This document shows positions 9,936 to 22,485 of a stretch of 64,000 bases of DNA, in pieces. Within the stretch, counting starts at the first letter, position 1. The number at the start of each line of letters is the position of its first letter. The notes under the pieces are model-generated. The model was not told where the DNA came from, ran no database searches, and worked only from the letters and a program-made list of their open reading frames with translations. The translations under genes and the position numbers were made by a program. The DNA lies in NCBI GenBank assembly GCA_028023455.1, contig JAQFVV010000020.1, positions 10,215,092 through 10,279,091 of the forward strand, given 5' to 3'. The stretch comes from Epiperipatus broadwayi. Its lineage: Eukaryota; Onychophora; Udeonychophora; Euonychophora; Peripatidae.

Positions 9936-12529
9936 ACATATTTAGAAGATTTTCACAAATTTTAAGACATAAATATTAATATTTTTTCTTTAGGGGAGAG
10001 TCTTATTTACTTGTGAAAATATTTACATAATTGTGATATTTCCCATTTTTACACATATAAAGCATTAATCTCTGATCTACAATCATTATATAATTATAAT
10101 TAGGGTATAAACTGAAAGCAGTTTTACATTTGGTTCATAGATACATCCAACAAATACTATTACTTAATAGCATTATTTTACATGCAATGCAAGTTTTTAA
10201 TAGGTATTTTATCTGATTACATCATGACTAAAATTTGTCTTAAATATATATAAAGAAGTCCTATTCAATGTGTGTATATATATATATGTCATCCTTATTT
10301 ACTAAACAGGGCAGCAGCTATTCAATATATTCAAACTACTGTACCAGGAAACTTACATTTTGATTTCACTTTAAATTATTCAAACTATTACCAGCCTCAC
10401 AAGTGTGCACACAAATCCAAAATAACACCAAGTATGCAAACAACATGTAGAATTATTTCAAGCCAAGGTAAATAATCAGTGATACACAGGTACAAAACCC
10501 TATATTATTAAGAAAGAGATCAAACTAATAATGATTAACTATAATAATTATTAACTATATTTCCAGATCTCTTTCTATGTATCTATCATTATATTGATCT
10601 ACAAAATCTATCTCAGGCAGATCATTTTTCTAAAGCCTAATTCAAGTTTGTCTTACACATTACTAAGAAAGATAAGCTCTGACAAAGAACTTATCCAGAT
10701 ATCAATTCAAAATTTCTGACCGTATACCCCCAATAATATATATATACTTGTTCAGTATTCTTTAATTTCTCAAGGTAAATGCCATATAGTAAAAATAGAA
10801 TCAATAATTCAAATTTGTGTGAAATCAGATATGGAGATAACTGAACAATAACTAAATAGATGCCAAATTTATTATATTAATAAAAGTAAATCCCATCACC
10901 AAAATTTAAAACAAAATAAAACAAAAATTAATATACAAAGGAAAATAAATATAATATAAATAGAATATAAATAAAAACCCTCTCCCTTTTCCTTATATAT
11001 ACAAAAAGTTTTGCTCATATACATAAGAGCAAACACCTATTTGCTAAAAAATGAAATAAAAAATTTAAATGCCTTAATAAAATAATATTATTCTGCAATA
11101 TACATGTATGCACATATATTGAATTCAACCAATGTATTGATATAACAAAAATATAAATTAATTGAAGTCAAAAGATTAAATATATTTTGATAAAAAAAAA
11201 AATTGAAATATCACACTATATGCTTATATACTTATTTGTATATATATTAAGACAAATTTTATATTAAAAAAAAAAATAATTACTTCCCAGATGTAGTTTT
11301 TTTTTTTTTGACACACATTTAAATGATAAAAACAAATAAACATCTGAAATTAGTTTGCCTTTAAATAAAAGTTCCAATCCATTCTGTTTCTTCAACTCTT
11401 CTCTTTCGGCCGAGGATATGCTAAAGGCTTCAAATATTTTCTTGTGCAAAAACTAAAAGATTGAGTTTCTAACAGTAGAATGATTTTTAATTTTGACATT
11501 TTCTTCACAGTATCTTTTCATCAGACAGGTATTTTTAATAGGTAGGAATTTTTTTAATGGGCAGTTAGGAACAACGACACATAATGATGAAAAGAAGACC
11601 AATGCATTATGGAACATTTACTCCTCCATATAGTTTTCTTTGATCAACCTATTAATCAGCATTCTGATCACGTAATATTTCACACTCCAAAATAATAAAG
11701 TTTATTCCATGGGTTTGATTACTGTATTCAATGATTAATTATACAATCAATTCTTATCTAAAGTTTTCTTAGACTAAAACTTCAATTTCTCTTAACAAAC
11801 ACAGATAGTTTCTTAAATATGATCTGTCTTTAAGATAACTCTGTCTTGACCAAAACGCACCTAACTACTCACTTTATTTCTCAAAATCTACCTTTTTTAG
11901 TGATTAGAAAAAGAATGTTAGCAATCGCAAACCTGTTTTTCTTTGTTTATATTTTACCCTCTCTCAATTTAATTACTGGATAAGATTTCTAAATAATAGA
12001 ATAACCAAAATGTTACATAATGACAAAAATGTCACTGAAAATAAAATATCTAATCAATACTTTCAAAATTATGATAACTTTGTTATGAGTAAAACAAAAT
12101 TCCTTTCTCTCAAACAAAAAAAAAAGTAAAAATACTCTGATATGTAAACATTTTTTTTTACCAATCTTTACATTTCTAATTTCTACTTACATTCCATCTT
12201 TATCCCATAAATAAATAATAATAATTTTAATCTTAGACCGATTAAAATAAAAACAAAATATATAAATTATACTTGTATTCAATCAAATATAATATATTTT
12301 TGTTTTCTGTAAATCACAGACAAAAAGAAAGTTCTCAGTAATAAATTTTTATTATATTAACAAGTAACTTATAAACAACATGTGTGTATGCACAAATATA
12401 TATTCCTATATTATTTTTATTTTCTATTTTGATTCTTTATTTCAAATAAAAAAACAATGTACAGTAGTTACTTTTTACGAATTTAAACCTATTATTATAA
12501 AGGACTGAAAACTTTGAAATTATTCAAAT
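9936..12529. other. Gene-poor AT-rich stretch
   Basis: There is no recognisable gene or mobile element. One short block at about 10,309-10,466 is less AT-rich and is bounded by AG and GTAAAT, so it could be an exon (see findings). The rest is AT-rich with poly(A/T) runs and (TA)n. Confidence 0.4.
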
Positions 12530-12676
12530 GGAAGTCAATCTCCCATAATGCGCTATTTCTTAAATATTATAAATTTCCACGCACTCACCAGCCGGTCTGT
12601 AAGAGTTGGTGTATATAGAATGTACGTGGAAATTTATAATATTTAAGAAATAGCGCATTATTGGAGATTGACTTCC
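12530..12676. mobile_element. Near-perfect hairpin MITE, 147 bp
   Basis: The 52-bp arms (12,530-12,581 and 12,625-12,676) differ at one position. Each contains AATGCGCTATTTCTTAAATA or its complement, and the loop is about 43 bp. Related sequence at 46.56 kb and 46.87-46.95 kb shares AATAGCGCATTA and the GGAG(A/T)T(T/C)GACTTC end, so this is a dispersed family. It has no ORF. An obvious target-site duplication is not seen, and weak complementarity continues beyond the arms. Confidence 0.7.
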
Positions 12677-12679
12677 GCT

Positions 12680-15600
12680 TGACTAATTTTTACAAATTTT
12701 TAATTTTAGGAAAGAGCAAGCTATTATAACTTTGTGATAGGGTTTTATTACTATTATCCCCATCACAATAATCACTCCTTTAATGAATTAATACAGTGCC
12801 ATGCTGAATCTGCTCATTTTTTGAAATTATAATTTTTTTTTCTCATTTTAAAATTGTGGAAAAACTGAATGGCTATGCATGTTCCTATCATTTGCTGCAT
12901 TTTTCTTTCTCTTTCGAATGGTACATGCCATGTTTTCCTCTGACAGAAATTGGATTTTTTATGGTTTTTTATTATCAACTTCACTTTTTTGCTTTCTCCA
13001 TTATTAGATTGTATAGAAAATAACAGACATAAATTTTGTGTTGAGAAAAGTATATCCAGAAATGGATTCAAACATCAAAGATTTCCCAATTTTTAGACTT
13101 TTGGATTCCAAAAACTGTTCATCATTCAAAAATTCAAATGAATTTGTCCTTGGAAGAAGGTTCTTTACCAGCTACCAAAAGGTGATGAAAGAATAGACAA
13201 TATATAACTGCTGAAATTAGCAGTAGACCAAGCCTTTCATCCCAACAAATTACTAATATGTCACCTAATATAATGGAATAGGAGATGAATATATATAATT
13301 TTATGAAGAATCCAGATTCAAAGTTCCCCATTACATATGAGTAGTTAATTTTAGATATTTTTTATTTACTTTTTGGTAAGAAAATGTATAGTAAAATTAT
13401 TGATTCAGCCAATAAATATGCTGCAAAAGAAAAAAAAAACATAATTGTGAAAATGTGTGTTTTTGTTTATGGTATTTTTTTTTTTGACATGGTATTGGGA
13501 ATTTCCTGCAAAGCAGGTATAGTTCAGTTGAGAGATATTTGGGACTCTAATCAACTATAAGGCAATCTTATTTTTCAGACATAATAACTCTCAAAAGGCT
13601 TAATAATTTATTAGTCTGTCGGCATTTTAACAATAATGAAAAAATATTGAAATAACAAAAGTAGTGACTTTGACCATATCTATAAAATTAGACCCATTAT
13701 AAGACTGTGCAATGTAAATTAGGATTCTGCATTAACTTCATTACTATTATATTTTTTGATAAATAATGTCTGGAATGTGTTGTCTTTTATTAATAACAAT
13801 ATTCAATAATATAAAATGTATTTAATATTTTACATTTATGTATTAGATAATGTGAATGGGTATGCTCATCTGTAAGACTTATACCTTGAAAGAAATGGAA
13901 TATAAACACAATGTTTATAAATATATGCCTTAGGATTTTTAAACATTTTAGTAAAAAATAAAAATACATTGTTTTAAATGTGAAATTATAAAAGAAGAAA
14001 TTATATATACTTATATATTTTTCTTTCCTAAAAATCTTTGACTTCCTCTTGAAGTGAAAAATTGTTGCAGATTCTAAATTTATAAACTGTTTTTGTTGTT
14101 TGAATAAATGCTATTTTGAATGTTATGCTTTCTCTATTGGTAAAGTTTATTCAATATGATGATGTTATTAACATGGTTGGTTTATCAAAAGTCTAAAATC
14201 AAAATAATTTTGCATGAAAAATGGAAAATTTATGGCTCAAATCTGTAGTGCATCTTGTTTTTCAAGCATGCACATGCTTTAACAGAAGGACTTGCTCAAA
14301 CTACAATTTTATAATGTATAAAAATGTGTATATTAACATGGTGATCTTTCTTGGAATTTCAAATTATATGCCTTTTTATTGTATTGTATTTATAATAATA
14401 AATAATAGCAATTGGGTGATCCCCTCCCCTTTTCTTTACTTTTTTCTAAAATGCCATGATGGTTGAACTTGTTTTTTTTGTTGTTTTTTTTTTTTTGATT
14501 TATTATAATTTGTTAAAGATAATTTCATAATATTTCATTTACAGTAATTATTGTTTGATTAATATTTTTTTAATCTTTAGATTCCTTGAGACTTTTTAAC
14601 TTCTGGGTTACAAGTAAAAATAAAGTATTCTCACATTACTGTTTTAGCCTTATTGAAGCAATGAATTATTTCAGGTAGAGGTATTATATATGTTTTTAAA
14701 CAGAATTTTATAAGGAATGTAATGAAATTTATCAATAAAAATGTGAATTAAAAACTTAATTATTATAAATGAAAAATTATGAACCAGCAATAAAATAATA
14801 ATTTTTCAGATTATCCAAATTCTTGCTTTTTTCTTAGTTTTTTATGGGTAATCCCTAATTTTAGTCTTATTTTTTATCATGTATTTCCATTTTCTGGGTA
14901 TACATAGCATTTTTTCTCTAGTATTGTTAAAACTGAAGTTATTATGAAAATAGTATCTCAAATCAATTCTTTAAAAATTCAACATGGCATCATTTTGTCT
15001 GAAAAAAATTACTAAGGCACTGAAACGTTTGTAACGATTTTGATAGCTCATCATTTAGTAATGAAATTTATCCTTAAATATCCTTCTCACGACTGCAATC
15101 CATGCATATCTTAATATTAGATTATAAAAAAAATCATGAATAAATGAAACAAATTACTGAATTTTAACTACTTTCTTCTGGAGGATTTACCTACTAGGTT
15201 ATATCACAATCAATCATCAAATCACAATTTCAGAAAGAACAATGACTTAGTCATCAGAATAAAAACACTCAAACTCATTAGGAGTCAAATGATAACTGAT
15301 ACAATAAATCATTTTATGTCTCGACACCCTCACAATAGATATAGACATTGCTTGTGAATATGAAACTTAAGGGTTGATTTAGCATCAACAAGGTCAATGA
15401 TTTAACCATCAAAAATTTTACACATGAACAATCTGTTGTTAAATGAGTGCAAAAATGGGAGTTTAATCCAAAATCAACTTTGCTCACTTCAGACAATATG
15501 GGTAATAAATATGAACAGAGATTTAATGCAAAACATTACAGAATATCTTGACTACAAAAAGATCTTGAACCAACTGCAATAGTCTAATTCATTTCTAACT

Positions 15601-15890
15601 ACAGAAAGCACGGAAAACGTAAATAAACGCAACCCTACTTTCCTAATTACCCAGAAAATTAAAATTTATTTCATTGCTTTTTATTCTGAATAAAGATTAA
15701 TACCTATCTAATTAATCCTTCTATCTCTTAGTTTGTTTCTAATACCTGTGTTTTAGGTTTATTAATTAGTAACATTTGAGACATAAAAAAAAAAAAAACT
15801 TTTCCCTCCTTTTTATTATCTTAAAGTTACAAAATTTAGATACAATAAGTTTTAAAGATCAAAGATTACAGATATCTTTTATTTCTTGAT
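12680..15890. other. Gene-free AT-rich stretch
   Basis: I recognise no gene. A weak tRNA-like string near 13,516-13,560 lacks a B box. The far end (about 15.2-15.9 kb) may include decayed flanks of the integrase relic that follows, but I cannot find terminal repeats there. Confidence 0.4.
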
Positions 15891-15894
15891 CTAT

Positions 15895-16950
15895 AATAAT
15901 CCAGAAGTCTTGTGTCTTTGACATTCTATGATTATGAAAAGACCTATATAAATTTTTTTAAACATAAATTTCTCAGGGAGGCTTACTTGAGACGTTTTTA
16001 TTATTACTATATTCCCAATTTTAAACTTATGTTTTGAAGCACCTGCTCATTTCATCATTTTCGGACTCATTTCAATTAATTTTTCATGTTTCCATGCAAT
16101 CTGACCCTCTATCAACAAGCTCTTATCATCAGTAATATAGTTTTGAATAGAATTGGGCTATGCTTATCCAAAGGTAAATAGATTAAAAGCCAGTAGATTC
16201 ATTTATTAACTATTGCAAATGTTTAATGCAACTTCTATGAAAAGTTGACATCATAAATTTGAAAATAATCAACCTAGTTCCTGCATGATGTGTTTTCAAG
16301 TATTCGACTAATGACCCTTAATAGAAGTCAACATATGCTTAATATCATCTTTTAATCAATTTTTTCCATTCCTCTGATGTACATTGAGTCCAGAGATCTA
16401 AAATAATAGTTTCAGGCTTCCCAATATTGGAAAATGGCAGGTGTCCAGAACTTTAATTATATATTGATATTAAATTGAGGGATGGGTTATAAGTTGTGAC
16501 ATACTTCAAAAATAAATTGTATACCATAACTAAGTATTTTCCCAGTTAAATAGAGACAATGGACCACAGAAATTAATGCCATAACTTCTCTAGGTTTCTT
16601 AGCTATAATAGAATTCAATGCCACCATAACTTTTTTTTTGTTGATTTGGCTTGCTGGCATATCTCACACTTATTTAGAAAAGAGATAATGTTACTATGCA
16701 TGAATGGCCAAATGTAACCAAATCTTTATATAAGACATTCTGCTTTGTGAGTCTTGCAATGCTTATACAAAGAATGGATATACTTGTTGAGTGGGTTTAT
16801 CATATAAGATGGGATAACTATTCTCCATTCATCTTTTCTTTCATGAATTTAATATCTAAGCATTGATTCCTCTAGCTTATATCTGCAGATTTGTTTGTCT
16901 TGAACTTCCTCTGGGAAATTAATTTCAGCTTTGAAATGTTCAATTATTTG
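15895..16950 (-). pseudogene. Degenerate Ginger-like integrase with GPY/F tail
   Basis: Read on the minus strand, this is a mutated relative of the integrase ORF at 49,013-49,933, with many stops and frameshifts. Matching pieces occur in the right order. They are a KYKLEES-like stretch and DEWRIVIPS (about 16,790-16,850), the zinc motif with KTHK and KCEICQQAK, FLKYV, NIGKPETII(L)D followed by EEWKK, IKHMLTSI, IMQELG, and NESTGF (about 16,185). Beyond that, KFKIGNIVIIKT and IGLFIIIE (about 15,930-16,030) correspond to the GPY/F-like tail. It is far more decayed than the 49 kb copy, and I find no terminal inverted repeats around it. Confidence 0.65.
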
Positions 16951-17521
16951 ATTGATTTAGTTTCGATTGTTTTACTGTGAGTAGAGACATTTTTTTTACT
17001 GTCTCATCAGTGGTTAATGCAATGTTTATAATATGTACATTCTCTACATTTATGTGGCATGGGATTGATTATATGATTAATATGGGGCATGGTTCTCCTA
17101 TCAACTTCAGTGTCCTATCCCATTCCAGAACTCATTCTCTTTGCCCATACATCCTTTCAGTGAAGCTTATGGAAAAATATTTATTTCCAATTTTCTTTCC
17201 ATATAATTATATATATATAGTGTTTGTAAAATTCCAGTGGTATTACATTAAAGTTTAATAAATTAGAAAGAATGACATTAAACACATATATGATGGATTT
17301 TAAATTCTCTTAATTTAACACATTACATAAAATGATCACATTATTATTTGCAAAACTTCTTAGAATGGATGTAAAGTAGATTATTTATAGTCAAAAAAAA
17401 AAAAAAAAACATTGAAAGAATGCATAACAAAGTATTTATTATCAAAGCTTTCAATATTAAAAAAAAAAAAAATTCTGAAAGATTATAAAATATCTTAAAC
17501 TTTTCCCAAACCATGATCACA
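16951..17521. other. Gene-free stretch upstream of the integrase relic
   Basis: On the minus strand this may include an N-terminal extension of the integrase relic, but I recognise no motif. It contains long A runs near 17,395 and 17,460. Confidence 0.35.
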
Positions 17522-17535
17522 TAAAATTATCACTT

Positions 17536-17614
17536 TTTTTTTCCTATGTCAAATGTGTTGACCGAGAAGCGAACCCGGGTCAGCTGCTTGGAAGGCAGCT
17601 ATGCTAAGCTTGAC
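17536..17614 (-). mobile_element. tRNA-Gly-derived mini-SINE with target-site duplication
   Basis: The minus strand starts GTCAAGCTTAGCATAGC, then has CTGCCTTCCAAGCAG (anticodon arm, loop CTTCCAA, anticodon TCC, glycine), then ACCCGGGTTCGCTTCTCGG (T arm and B box). A short tail follows (ACATTTGACATAGG) and then about ten As. Flanks TAAAATTATCACTT (17,522-17,535) and TAAAATTTCACTT (17,615-17,627) look like a target-site duplication. The 5' acceptor and D arm are missing, so it is not a functional tRNA gene. It shares its start (GTC) and tail with the copies at 32.7 and 53.6 kb. Confidence 0.7.
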
Positions 17615-17627
17615 TAAAATTTCACTT

Positions 17628-18640
17628 ATCTCCATGAAGAGTACGGAAAAACATTTAATTTAAAGAAATTATATTTTAAAAAATTCTATTAGTTATATTT
17701 ATATATTTTAACAAAAATTATAAAATTATTTACAAAAGAATGTTCTATTTTTCTCCATGTTAAATCAGTCTGTGTTAATTATTTCACAAGATGCAACATT
17801 CTTTTTTTTTTTAAATTATAAAATGATGTTTTCTGCATTAAATAAATCCGCATAAAATTTGAAGAAACCTGGAATCTATTCCAAATTCCAAAGCCCAATA
17901 CTTTTCCAGATAGCTTATGACAACAATCTATAAACCACAGGATTTATTCCATACCCTGGATTAATATTTCCATAAATCATCCACTACCAATCCAGTAGTG
18001 ACATTATAGACTCTTATTTAGTCAATGTACTATAAAAAGTTAATGTATTAAAAAACCAATATTCTCCCTAAATAAAATTCTTTTAAAACTAAAATGCAAC
18101 TTTATTCTTTTTTCTTTAACATATATTTCATGGGCCAAAGCAAGTTTGTTGTTAAATAAATAATTATTAATAATTTTTTCGAATAATATATTTTTTTATT
18201 AGAGATAATTTTTAACAACAGTTTGTTCTTTTTTACAAGGGTAGCCAGGAAGAAGAAATTTTAACAGATTTACATCCGGGAGTTTTTTAGAAAACTGCGT
18301 CATTTCCTTCTATTTCAATTTCACTTATGATTTTATATATAAAGTATTATAAGCATGCCAATAATGTTAAGAAGTTTGTATATATATCACAGTATATAAT
18401 TACACTTTTATATGTCATTTAAGAAAAAACAATACTTAGCAACATATAGAAAATAAAATTTTTCAATTTTGCATACCTACACATATGCAGAAACATGTCT
18501 AAGCTCAAAAAGATTCAGATTGAAAAAGAAAATGCGGAGATGCATAATAAGTGTGCTTCAAAGAAACAGATTTATTTGATGAAATAAACTTTTGTAAGTC
18601 AACATTAAATATTTTATATAAACACACTAGGCATGTAAAA
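17628..18640. other. Gene-free stretch
   Basis: AT-rich, with nothing recognised. Confidence 0.5.
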
Positions 18641-19022
18641 GCATTGGTGCTATTTTAGCACACGATCTCCACCATTTTGAATTTCAGAAATGACCAAAAA
18701 TGTCATCTGACACATCTAAGTGATAAAAAAGTATGTGAAAATGCAAAACATTTAGAACTCGGGGACACATGACTAATTTGAAAAAAAAAGCCAAAATGTA
18801 AAATATTTACAACTTGGGGCACGTGACTATAATAATAATTAAAGGCAACCCATATAGAAATTATTAACATATAAAAAGCATAGATACTTAAAATATATAA
18901 AAGGCTAACATGCATTATTGAATCATGCATACTTTTTTATCACTTAGATGTATCAGATGACATTTTTGGTCATTTTTGAAATTCAACATGGCAGAGACTG
19001 CATACTAAAATAGCACCAAAAC
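18641..19022. mobile_element. MITE with about 95-bp inverted ends
   Basis: The ends 18,641-18,736 and 18,927-19,022 are reverse complements with few mismatches. Shared strings include TTGGTGCTATTTTAG, GACCAAAAATGTCATCTGA and AAGTGATAAAAAAGTATG. The interior has two related short blocks (CATTTAGAACTCGGGGACAC and ATTTACAACTTGGGGCACGT). Flanking AAGCAT and AAACAT could be an imperfect duplication. There is no ORF, so it is non-autonomous. Confidence 0.65.
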
Positions 19023-20415
19023 ATCCTTATATATACACACAATATCTTATACAATATATTTTATTTAAAATTAAACCAAACAAAAACATCTTAAATATAT
19101 GTAAATAAATTGAAGCAATAAAAATTCTTCATAATGCTGCATTATAGTTTTTTTATTTGGTCACCATATGACAAAAAATCAGACAAATCATTCTTAGAAT
19201 AATAAGGTTATCACTCTCATTGGTATAAAAATCAGCTTCTCTCCAAACATATTTTTAATATACGTATTTTGACACTAAGGTAGAATAGTAATATCTATAA
19301 ACAAAAGTATAATTTTATTTTATTTATGAATAAATAACCTGATCATAAAAAGTGTGTGAACAACCATATTTGTGTGTGAGAATAAGTGCAAACAATCACA
19401 GGCATATCAACATAAATTATTGTATTATAAAATAAAAGATAATAATGTTAATTATTAAATTTGGTAATAAATATTAAAAATGAATAAAATAATCATTCTG
19501 ATAAAATGTTACTATTTTAAAAGAAAATATTAATGAGTAAAGTTTTATTTATTTTATTTATTATAATTGGTTTTTTTTAAAGAACACTTTTGAAAATGAG
19601 AATATTAAAATAAATTTCTTGATTTTATTGTCTGATAGAGAAGGTAAGAATGAGAACAAGAGTTATGGGGTGCTCACGAATTGTTAAATAACAAAAAAGT
19701 TTGTTTCCCAATTCTAAAAAAAAAAAATTAGAGTTTACTTTCTAATTTGAGAAACTACAAGCAACATGAACTGCTAAATAAAAAGAGAAAGAGGAGAGAT
19801 ATTTTTCTTATTGGGAATCTCTTAAAGAGATGGATATTTAAAAAAATTCTAAAATTAAAAGATTAATCTAAGTTTATACTTAATCATCTTATAATTCTAT
19901 TCATAATGATTTTATCATTAAAACAAAAAATAAACTATCCGAATTTATTTATCCAAGTAATCAACAAAATTTGATTATTCTGTAATGCCATTAATAGCTT
20001 CTTATAGCCCCCAATGAAAGAAAACAGCAGACTTGATAAAACAAAGAATTATTTTATGTAGTGCATTTTTCAATAAGCTAAAATAATTTAAATAATAATA
20101 ACCTATTATTAATTTATTTGTTTATTTTACGATATTCTTAATAAAAAAAATAAAGCATTCTAAATGCAATAACTCAAATCTTGTTTAATAAATATTAATA
20201 TTTTAAAAAAAATATTCAATTTAAGAAATAACATTATATAAAAAATATTAATAGAATGTTTATTAATTTTTTTAGGCACACACACATATTCAAATCTCAG
20301 TGAATTTTCAAGACAAAGTAATATTCATCTTCATAATTTTACAGTTAGATATTATTTAGTTTTTTTTTCTTTTTTAAATAAGTGTGGATAGTTATAAATA
20401 TACATTTTGAAATAT
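19023..20415. other. Gene-free AT-rich stretch
   Basis: Nothing recognised beyond simple AT-rich sequence. Confidence 0.5.
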
Positions 20416-20800
20416 ATTAAATATATTGAAGTTAGTAATTAAACAATTTTGAGTAGTATTATTCTCCACTCATCTTCAGGTGTTGCTGGCCTGATATGCA
20501 CAATGACAGTATTCACATAGAAGTCAAACTTGCACCTTTAGATTCTTGAATGTCGAATTTAAGGCAAATGCTCTAACCATCTTGAATATTGAATTTAAAG
20601 TAAATGCTCTAACCAACTGAGATAGCCCAATTTGTTAGGCATTTGCTTTAAAGTCAATATGCAAGAATCTAAAGGTACAAGTTTGACTTCTATGTGAATA
20701 CTGTCACTATGCATATCAGGCCGGCAACACCTGAAGGTAAGTGGAGAATAATACTACTCGAAACATTGTGTAATTACTAACTTGTATTAAATATATTTAG
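20416..20800. repeat. Foldback of tRNA-like SINE copies
   Basis: The arms of about 150-190 bp are reverse complements. They share GTTAGTAATTA, GAGTAGTATTATTCTCCAC, CATAGAAGTCAAACTTG, TTAGATTCTTG and GCATATCAGGCC or their complements. The centre has an extra short direct duplicate of AAATGCTCTAACCA. The arm sequence resembles a decayed tRNA-derived SINE related to the one at 1280-1400. Confidence 0.65.
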
Positions 20801-21044
20801 TTGTAAATACTCAGCAGATATTTTTACTTGGTTTATATAAATTGGAACCAAAAATATTCATATATGTAATTCATAAAATATTTTATGGTTATTTACGTTA
20901 ATTATATATATATTGGCTCAGGTTCATAATTAAAACATTAACAACTTAGCATAAATCATAAGTGATAAGTAAACACATAGGATTGCATTAATCAGTATGT
21001 GTGGATAAAATAATGTGTTGTTGTTCCTGCAAATATCTTATTAC
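20801..21044. other. Gene-free stretch
   Basis: Nothing recognised. Confidence 0.4.
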
Positions 21045-21196
21045 TTTAAATATAAAATGTCCCCAAATTTAAGACGCAGTAGGATTTTAAGCTTGAAAAA
21101 TTGGGAAAAATTTTTTTTAATGATTTTATAAAAAAATAACAAACATTTTTATTTACTTAAATAGCATTTAATATAAACACAATAAGCTCATCTAAT

Positions 21197-21385
21197 TTAT
21201 TTCAAATCTTCTTCAGATAAACTTTCACTTTCTACATCTTCACTTTCAGAACTTGAATTCTCTTCTTCACTATTCCATTAGAGTACATCATCTTCAGGCT
21301 CTTTAAATCATTAGCAATGCAACACTTTTAAGATAAAAAATGTTTGATCATTTTTCCGGGGATATCTTTCCAAGACTGCGAAACC
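21197..21385 (-). pseudogene. pogo/Tigger-like transposase C-terminus relic
   Basis: The minus strand reads SQSWKDIPGKMIKHF, then a damaged KCCIAND region, then EPEDDVL, a stop, and WNSEEENSSSESEDVE, ending SEEDLK and a stop at 21,197-21,199. A W..(I/V)P...I..SF..CGI.N.L.G.EDD..W pattern followed by an acidic Ser/Glu tail is what I know from the C-terminus of pogo/Tigger (DDE_1) transposases. One frameshift and at least two stops show it is dead. The catalytic domain is not recognisable upstream. Confidence 0.45.
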
Positions 21386-21814
21386 TATTCAAAATTATAC
21401 GTATAATGTTCACACTACAAAGTCTTTTTTTAATGTAAATATTGTAACCTTAAAAAGATTTTAAAATATGCTAGTGACATTTAATGCTACTGGTAAATCT
21501 TTTTTCTTTTGATTTAAAACTTTCTAAAATACAAATTAATTATTTGAACGATTATTAAAGTAAACAAAAAAAAATTTAAAAATAAATTTCTCTTTGTAAT
21601 TGGCAAAAATAATCTATAGTGGTCAATATAAAATGTATTTTTGTCATCCAAATACAAATTGTAGGTATATCTCATTGATTTCTTTCTCAATTTGCTTCCA
21701 TGTAAAATAAATTTTTCTATTAAAATCTGAATCATTCTTCTAAAATAATTTATATTTTTACAAATGTTTTCTGAAAAAAATTATAAATGTTTAAAAAAAG
21801 ATCCTAAAACATGT

Positions 21815-22248
21815 GTTTTCACTTTGAAATCAAAACAAAAATATTGGAACCGTCAAAATCATTGGCAGGCACTCTCTTCTGTAGAGAACTAGAATAACCA
21901 ATCAGAGTAAAGGCAGGTTCTTATCTTAGTGTTGCATTGATTTATTAGTTGTAAAAAATTCTAAAGGTTATTTAATACAGTTTTATCGATAAAATAATAG
22001 TAAAATTGGCAAAATAATGTTAAACAATTTTAAAACAAGTTTTCACTTTAAAATCAAAACAAAGATATTGAAACTGTCACAATTGTTGACAGGCGCTCTC
22101 TTGTGTAGAGAACAAGAAACAATCAGAGCAAAGTTAAGTTCTTATTTCATTGTTGCAGTGATTTATTAGTTATAAAAAAATTCTAAAGATTATTTGGTAC
22201 AGTTTTCTCAATAAAATAATGGTAAAATTGGCAAAATAATGTTAAAAG
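21815..22248. repeat. Two-copy tandem duplication, 224-bp period
   Basis: The copies start at about 21,815 and 22,039. Both contain GTTTTCACTTT, CAGGC(A/G)CTCTCTT, GTAGAGAAC, CAATCAGAG, TGATTTATTAGTT and GGCAAAATAATGTTAAA. It has no coding potential and could be a duplicated 5' region of the pogo-like element. Confidence 0.65.
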
Positions 22249-22485
22249 TGGTGGTTTGAGAGAGAATTAAAAATGTTTACTAAATTAATCCCAAAAAATA
22301 TTGACTTTTAATGTAATTTTTTTTCTTTTGATCAAAAAAGATTTAATAAGCTATTCTACACAGGTCAATGATTGTAATACAATGTGCATGAAGATGTTAA
22401 ACATTTTTATTCATAATTTAAGATGAACCCCTCTTTTATAAGACCAAATTTTGGAAAAAAAGTGTTTCTTATATTCAAAGTAATA

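Larger units (their letters stand above)
21045..22485 (-). mobile_element. Decayed pogo/Tigger-like DNA transposon (bounds uncertain)
   Basis: The interval holds a transposase C-terminal relic (21,197-21,385). Near both ends it has motifs that resemble pogo/Tigger termini: CCCCAAATTTAAGACGCAGT at 21,061-21,080, and AATTTAAGATGAACCCC with ATAAGACCAAATTTTGG at about 22,416-22,454. The termini are too worn to align as clean inverted repeats, so the bounds are approximate. A 224-bp tandem duplication lies inside. Confidence 0.4.

Noticed and set aside
13516-13562. Possible tRNA gene (TATAGTTCAGTTGAGAG)
   Set aside because: A-box-like only. There is no B box and no acceptor pairing.
17536-17627. 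Functional tRNA-Gly(UCC) gene
   Set aside because: The D arm and 5' acceptor are missing, and the poly(A) tail and flanking duplication mark a retrotransposed copy.
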